Source: CAYZBF01 sp964476585
GTDB lineage: Bacteria; Hydrothermota; UBA3072
DNA length: 16,767 nt
Direction: 5' to 3'
Assembly: GCA_964476585.1 (NCBI GenBank)
Contig: CAYZBF010000033.1
Location: 1 to 16,767, forward strand
Below, in pieces: positions 13,423 through 16,767 of this stretch. Every line of letters begins with the position of its first letter. The first letter of the stretch is position 1. The position numbers and the translations under genes were made by a program. Below the pieces are notes generated by a model. It was not told where the DNA came from. It was given only the letters and a program-made list of their open reading frames with translations, and searched no databases.

Positions 13423-14106
13423 TTATAAAATTAAATATGCTAAAATACCCGCTACAATTAGAGCGGGCAACATATTTACAACCTTTAACTTTTTGATCTC
13501 TAAAATATTTATACCCAATCCAATCAGTATTAATCCACCAACTGCTGTAATTTCATTTATCACAGGAGGAGATAAGATATTCTGAAATAATCCTGCAAAT
13601 AACGTCAGACCTCCCTGATAAATAAGTAAAGGGATGGCTGAAAACATAACTCCGATACCAAGTGTTGCTGATAGAGCGATTGAAGAGAATCCATCCATTA
13701 CAGACTTTGCAAATAATAAATGAGGGTAACCTCCTAATCCCTCCTCAATTGCTCCTAAAATAGTCATCGAACCTATACAGAACAGCAAAAAGGCAGTCAT
13801 TAACCCTTCAGAGAAACTCTCACTCTTTGTTTTTATCTTCTTTTTTAGATATTCACTAAACCGATTTAAGTACCTATCAATATCGATAACTCCACCGATT
13901 ATAGAACCGATGAGGATACCAAAAATCAAAATAATAAAATTCGCAGTTTTTAACGCCATATAAAAACCAAGGAATAAGGTGAATAAGCCCACACCGTGAA
14001 AAGTAACCTTCGTTATTCTATCTGGTAATCTGGAACGAACTAAAAGACCTATGGTACTCCCTAACATTACTGCTCCAGCGTTAACAATAGACCCTATTAT
14101 TTTCAT
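13423..14106 (-). CDS. DUF554 family integral membrane protein
   Basis: The 227-residue protein is highly hydrophobic with about six to seven membrane helices. It shows the DUF554 pattern: GSIVNAGAVMLGSTIGLL at the N-terminus, a central charged loop (DRYLNRFSEYLKKKIK), then FSEGLMTAFLLFCIGSMTILGAIEEGL, where the family has 'CVG.MAI.GA...GL', and KSVMDGFSSIALSATLGIGV. The C-terminal part has EITAVGGLILIGLGINILEIKKLKVVNMLPAL, also typical. Length is usual for the family (YdfK-like). Its transport role is unknown; it is generally annotated as a putative transporter. A good promoter lies upstream (14172-14199), but the Shine-Dalgarno before ATG 14106 is weak. The gene is monocistronic and divergent from galT. 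Confidence 0.88.
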   Translation of the reverse strand: MKIIGSIVNAGAVMLGSTIGLLVRSRLPDRITKVTFHGVGLFTLFLGFYMALKTANFIILIFGILIGSIIGGVIDIDRYLNRFSEYLKKKIKTKSESFSEGLMTAFLLFCIGSMTILGAIEEGLGGYPHLLFAKSVMDGFSSIALSATLGIGVMFSAIPLLIYQGGLTLFAGLFQNILSPPVINEITAVGGLILIGLGINILEIKKLKVVNMLPALIVAGILAYLIL

Positions 14107-14171
14107 TTTAATTGCTCAAAATTAAAAACTCATTTTTACAAATCCATTTTTATCACTACTTTTTAATAAGT

Positions 14172-14199
14172 ATTATACGAATATAAAAACGTTTGTAAA
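14172..14199 (-). promoter_or_regulatory. Promoter of the DUF554 gene
   Basis: On the minus strand TTTACA (14194-14199) and a consensus TATAAT (14172-14177) are 16 bp apart. Transcription would start near 14165, giving a leader of about 60 nt. CATTTTT occurs three times nearby (14131, 14145, 14205), two copies within that leader. Confidence 0.6.
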
Positions 14200-14246
14200 T
14201 AACCCATTTTTGCAAAATATAATATTTTCGAATTAAAATTTCACTA

Positions 14247-14280
14247 TTGACATTCTTCCCTAATATAAATATCAGATATT
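14247..14280 (+). promoter_or_regulatory. galT promoter with overlapping palindrome
   Basis: TTGACA (14247-14252) and TATCAG (14270-14275) are 17 bp apart. The -10 ends 8 bases before ATG 14284, and no Shine-Dalgarno is present, so the mRNA is probably leaderless. AATATC A GATATT (14268-14280) is a perfect 6-1-6 palindrome covering the -10 and start region, where a repressor could act. Confidence 0.55.
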
Positions 14281-14283
14281 AAG

Positions 14284-15282
14284 ATGGGAGAGATTAGAAA
14301 GGATCCTATCCATAACAGATGGGTAATAATAGCAGATGGACGAGCAAAGAGACCTCACGCTTTTTACAACGGAATAGAAGAAGGTGGGAACAAGAGAAAA
14401 TGTCCTTTCTGTGAAGGAAGGGAGGAAAAGACTCCGCCTGAGATTGACTCTTTCAGGATTAGTGGAAAGCCCAATGAGCCTGGTTGGAAGATACGAGTAG
14501 TCCCAAATAAATATCCTGCACTCGTTCCGGATGACAAAGTAGAAAAAATTTTCAACGGATTATCCTATAAGCTTCGTAACTCTGGGACCCATGAGGTTAT
14601 CGTTGAAACCCCTTACCACAAAAAAAATCTCTTCAATATGGATAGAGAGGAAATTTCACTAATAATAAAAATGTATAGAAAAAGATATCTATCCCTGAGA
14701 GGGGATAAAAATCTTAAATATATACTTATATTCAAAAATCATGGGAAGATTGCTGGAGGCTCCCTGCCACACTCTCACTCTCAACTTATTGGCCTCCCCC
14801 TGATTCCCCCCGCAATAGAAGAAGAACTTATTGCAGTAAAAGAGTCAGTGAAATGTCCTTTTTGCGACTTTATCCTGAGGTCATACAATGAGGAACGTAC
14901 ACTCATCAGGAATAAAGATTTCATCGCACTTGCCCCCTACGCTTCCACAGCACCTTATGAACTCGTCATCTATCCGCTGAAACATGTACCATGCTTTGAG
15001 GAAATAAATGATTCGGAGATAGACTCGCTTTCAAAAATATTTCAGGATGTATTCCATAAATATAACGAACTTTTAGAAAAGCCACCTTTTAATTACTTTC
15101 TACATACCTCTCCTACTGCTCCTACAGCAAAGGTCTACAAGAACTACCATTGGCATATTGTGATACTGCCTAAACTTACTATAACTGCAGGCTTTGAGAT
15201 GGGTTCAAATATCTTCATCAACCCTGTGGCTCCAGAACGAGCAGTTAGAGAATTGAAGAAAGTTGGAATACAGGAGAAATAA
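14284..15282 (+). CDS. galT: Galactose-1-phosphate uridylyltransferase
   Basis: This HIT-superfamily enzyme transfers UMP between UDP-glucose and galactose-1-phosphate in the Leloir pathway. The 332-residue protein has two HIT halves. RKDPIHNRWVIIADGRAKRP opens the first. CPFCEG (Cys40, Cys43) provides zinc ligands. RVVPNKYPAL and GTHEVIVETPYH follow. The active-site LPHSHSQ (163-167) carries the nucleophile His165, equivalent to E. coli His166. The second half starts with CPFC (Cys191, Cys194) and ends with YHWHIVILPKLTITAGFEMGSNIFIN. Related ADP-glucose or diadenosine phosphorylases have a similar fold, so the nucleotide donor is not proven. The stop is 4 nt before the next gene, so the two form an operon. 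The start is set by the promoter spacing; no upstream in-frame alternative looks better. Confidence 0.9.
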   Translation: MGEIRKDPIHNRWVIIADGRAKRPHAFYNGIEEGGNKRKCPFCEGREEKTPPEIDSFRISGKPNEPGWKIRVVPNKYPALVPDDKVEKIFNGLSYKLRNSGTHEVIVETPYHKKNLFNMDREEISLIIKMYRKRYLSLRGDKNLKYILIFKNHGKIAGGSLPHSHSQLIGLPLIPPAIEEELIAVKESVKCPFCDFILRSYNEERTLIRNKDFIALAPYASTAPYELVIYPLKHVPCFEEINDSEIDSLSKIFQDVFHKYNELLEKPPFNYFLHTSPTAPTAKVYKNYHWHIVILPKLTITAGFEMGSNIFINPVAPERAVRELKKVGIQEK

Positions 15283-15286
15283 TTAA

Positions 15287-15847
15287 ATGAATAAATTTGA
15301 TTTGATTATAATAGATATGGATGGAGTTTTGGCAAATTTTAGAAAAGGCGTTAGCGACCTTTTTGGTGTAAAACTGGGAATGCTGGATGGGTGGAACCTA
15401 TATAGATCGATAGGGGTGGATCTCGATGCTTTTTGGGGTGAGATAGCAAACGAAGAGGATTTTTGGCTTAATCTTGGAAAATTTTCTTATGTTGATGAAT
15501 TGATGAATATGGTAGAAAAATATGCCTCTACGATTATCTTTTGTTCTCACCCTCCTAGATATCCTGGAAGTTATAAAGGCAAGAAAAGATGGTTGGATGA
15601 AAACAATCTGGGAAAATATAAACATTTCATGGGTAACGCTGATAAAGGATGGTTAGCTGGAAGAAACAGAGTTTTAATAGACGATTATGTGGAGAATGTT
15701 CGTAGCTTTGAGAAAAAAGGTGGTAAAGGTATTCTGTTCCCTCAAATCTACAGCCTGCAATATATAGAGGATCTGGATGAACTTCCGGATGATAAGGTTG
15801 CATACGTAGAAGTAAAACTAATAAATTTTTTAAAAGAATTAAAATAG
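15287..15847 (+). CDS. 5'(3')-deoxyribonucleotidase-like HAD phosphatase
   Basis: The 186-residue HAD-fold protein has motif I DMDGVLANF (Asp10, Asp12), the motif II Ser in IIFCSHPP (Ser87), a basic region GSYKGKKRWLDENNLG, and motif IV LIDDYVENV (Asp132, Asp133). The layout, with a small helical cap after motif I (FRKGVSDLFGVKLGMLDGW) and the late 'VLIDD...N...F...GG.GI.FPQ', matches NT5C-type 5' nucleotidases, which dephosphorylate (deoxy)nucleoside monophosphates. Such proteins are common in bacteria and phages. ATG 15287 is 4 nt after the galT stop, with AGGAG inside the galT 3' end. Function in nucleotide-sugar metabolism is suggested only by position. It ends 8 nt before the end of the convergent membrane gene. 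Confidence 0.8.
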   Translation: MNKFDLIIIDMDGVLANFRKGVSDLFGVKLGMLDGWNLYRSIGVDLDAFWGEIANEEDFWLNLGKFSYVDELMNMVEKYASTIIFCSHPPRYPGSYKGKKRWLDENNLGKYKHFMGNADKGWLAGRNRVLIDDYVENVRSFEKKGGKGILFPQIYSLQYIEDLDELPDDKVAYVEVKLINFLKELK

Positions 15848-15855
15848 ACTCGAAG

Positions 15856-16231
15856 CTAAATCTTTTTAATTCCTGATAATACAAATTTTCTTCCTTTGCT
15901 GTTTCGTTTCCCAATCTTTTGTATTTCTTTCTCTTAACAAAACAAAAAATAATAACTATTACAAGTGGTAACCAAAATGCAGGGCTATCACTGTATGCAA
16001 AAAATGCTACTCCCGCAGAAAAAATAAGCCAGAAAATCAACACTAATCCATAACCAATTTTTCCAATTATTCCACGTTCTCGGTGCTGAGTCAAAAATAG
16101 CCAATCCCAAGTAAAGAATAACACGAAGCCAGTAAAAAGAAGCCCCAAAAGTTGACCTACCATATATGCCAACTGTAACTCAGCTGGTTGCCCAATTATA
16201 TTATTTATTAAAAAGATTTAGCACCTCCCAT
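15856..16231 (-). pseudogene. Small three-helix membrane protein with two apparent -1 frame breaks
   Basis: The best start is ATG 16231, 5 nt after GGAGG. In that frame translation stops after seven codons (MGGAKSF, TAA 16208-16210). A -1 shift at the run of five T's (16210-16214 on the minus strand) opens a frame reading LINNIIGQPAELQLAYMVG and then membrane segments GQLLGLLFTGFVLFFTW, IGYGLVLIFWLIFSAGVAFF and WLPLVIVIIFCFV. That frame runs on into the 3' end of the HAD gene. A second -1 shift near 15930-15935 (in AGAAAGAAA) instead gives KEIQKIGKRNSKGRKFVLSG and a stop at 15856, just clear of the HAD gene. Each break is repaired by adding one base in a homopolymer, so an assembly undercall, a decayed gene or programmed frameshifting are all possible. 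If only the uninterrupted part is used, start is TTG 16172 or ATG 16163. Family unknown. Confidence 0.55.
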
Positions 16232-16296
16232 AATTACCTCCATTTAAAAAGTCTTCACATATTTAATAAATAAATAATAAATTAAAAAACATCTCA

Positions 16297-16500
16297 TTAT
16301 TTTTCTTCAGATTTTCTCCTGTTCTTTCCAGACCCCCTATTTTTACCACTTCTACGCTCCGGTCCTTTGTAATTCGGATCATCAAACTCCCTGCGGCTTA
16401 CACCCGATCTTCGTTCTACTTCAGAGCGGCGCTCTTTTTCAGATCTCCTATCTTGGCCACTTCTGCGTTCTACACCCGATTTTCGATCTTTTCTTTTCAT
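16297..16500 (-). CDS. Small highly charged Arg/Ser/Glu repeat protein
   Basis: The 67-residue protein is almost wholly made of a degenerate five- to seven-residue unit, (E/D)RRSG: SGVERRSGQDRRSEKERRSE, then further units, a central break FDDPNYKGPERRSG, and KNRGSGKNRRKSEEK. It has no hydrophobic core and is predicted disordered, with strong positive charge. Similar short proteins with 'ERRSGKDRRSG...DPNY.GPERR' occur in many bacteria and resemble the basic N-terminal leaders of some PilZ proteins; no function is established. Binding to nucleic acid or to acidic lipid is possible. ATG 16500 follows GGGGGTGAT, a strong Shine-Dalgarno, and a good promoter lies at 16594-16622. The membrane-protein gene follows 65 nt downstream in the same direction. 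Confidence 0.7.
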   Translation of the reverse strand: MKRKDRKSGVERRSGQDRRSEKERRSEVERRSGVSRREFDDPNYKGPERRSGKNRGSGKNRRKSEEK

Positions 16501-16593
16501 GAAATATCACCCCCTTTGCTAATTATATAAATAACTATTATATAAACTATGATTAAACATTTAAATTTTATATCTCCCTTTTTTGATATTAAA

Positions 16594-16622
16594 ATTTTAG
16601 ATTAAAAAAATTTAAAAGTCAA
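16594..16622 (-). promoter_or_regulatory. Promoter of the Arg/Ser-rich protein gene
   Basis: On the minus strand TTGACT (16617-16622) and TAAAAT (16594-16599) are 17 bp apart, giving a leader of about 87 nt. Just upstream lies TGATGAC ATA GTCATCA (16628-16644), 7-bp inverted arms next to the -35, a possible operator. Confidence 0.6.
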
Positions 16623-16646
16623 GGGGATGATGACATAGTCATCAGC

Positions 16647-16767
16647 CTATAGAGGCTGTGCCAAAATTAATCCTCATTTAAATTAGCACCGAGTATTAAA
16701 CTATTCACCTAATAAACCAATCAACTATTAACTAATTAACTTTTATTTGCTTTGCAAATAAAGTGCC
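16647..16767. mobile_element. Edge of a second element with the AGAGGCTGTGCCA terminal repeat (partial)
   Basis: CTATAGAGGCTGTGCCA (16647-16663) equals the reverse complement of the right end of the 3826-4105 unit over all 17 bases. AGAGGCTGTGCCAAAATTA (16651-16669) equals its left end over 19 bases. Beyond that the two diverge, so this is either a different element using the same ends or a solo end. The window stops 98 bases later; no transposase coding is seen in that part. A hairpin TTTATTTGC-TTT-GCAAATAAA is at 16742-16762. Confidence 0.45.
16694..16740 (+). repeat. AT-rich octanucleotide-like tandem repeat
   Basis: TATTAAAC, TATTCACC, TAATAAAC, CAATCAAC, TATTAAC (7 bp), TAATTAAC run head to tail, five of the six ending AAC. 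The reverse complement gives the GTTNNNNN unit of the array at 7654-7701. Confidence 0.5.

Noticed and set aside
15627..15855. Extension of the small membrane protein through the antisense of the nucleotidase gene
   Set aside because: The 220-nt antisense overlap loses the membrane-protein character, and a -1 shift gives a natural end at 15856 instead.

Overview
The window is AT-rich bacterial DNA carrying mostly single-copy metabolic and housekeeping genes in short operons on both strands. An outer membrane is implied by a PorV/UPF0164-like 'NPAGL' barrel segment fused to an SppA protease, and by an apparently exported beta-helix protein. Sigma70-like promoters (TTGACA / TATAAT-like) and good Shine-Dalgarno sequences mark it as bacterial. 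The gene mix (type I-alpha glutamine synthetase, THEP1 NTPase, DUF4342, DUF554, compact GalT) and the unusual intergenic DNA suggest an uncultured Gram-negative anaerobe, perhaps of the FCB or WOR-3/Stahlbacteria kind. That placement is inference only. No CRISPR array, rRNA, tRNA or phage gene was seen.

Layout. 1-192 is the C-terminal end of a MATE-type exporter. 273-2836 is a plus-strand cluster: a truncated membrane-anchored protein, a DUF4342 protein, an M24 creatinase/prolidase-like protein and a SAM methyltransferase. 2837-4148 holds a THEP1-type NTPase gene flanked by two related, strongly folded, apparently non-coding elements. The second of these sits in a 280-bp unit with terminal inverted repeats. 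4149-5456 (minus) is glutamine synthetase. 5708-7669 (plus) is a secreted beta-helix protein followed by a TatD hydrolase. 7826-11735 (minus) is an operon of an SLC13 transporter, a zinc-ribbon protein and the barrel-SppA fusion. 12173-13333 (plus) is an acyl-CoA dehydrogenase, 13423-14106 (minus) a DUF554 membrane protein, and 14284-15847 (plus) GalT plus a deoxyribonucleotidase-like HAD. 15856-16500 (minus) encodes an Arg/Ser-rich repeat protein and a small membrane protein whose frame appears broken twice. The window closes in another copy of the 280-bp unit's terminal repeat.

The genes do not form one pathway. The strongest unexplained signals are in the DNA between them. First, two elements (about 2844-3085 and 3869-4033) share conserved sequence and a helix with compensatory base changes, which fits a structured RNA or a fold-back mobile element. 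Second, nearly every larger intergenic gap holds degenerate tandem repeats of 7- or 8-bp period. Third, three genes have promoters whose -10 hexamer ends only 6-8 nt before the start codon and have no Shine-Dalgarno, suggesting leaderless mRNAs.
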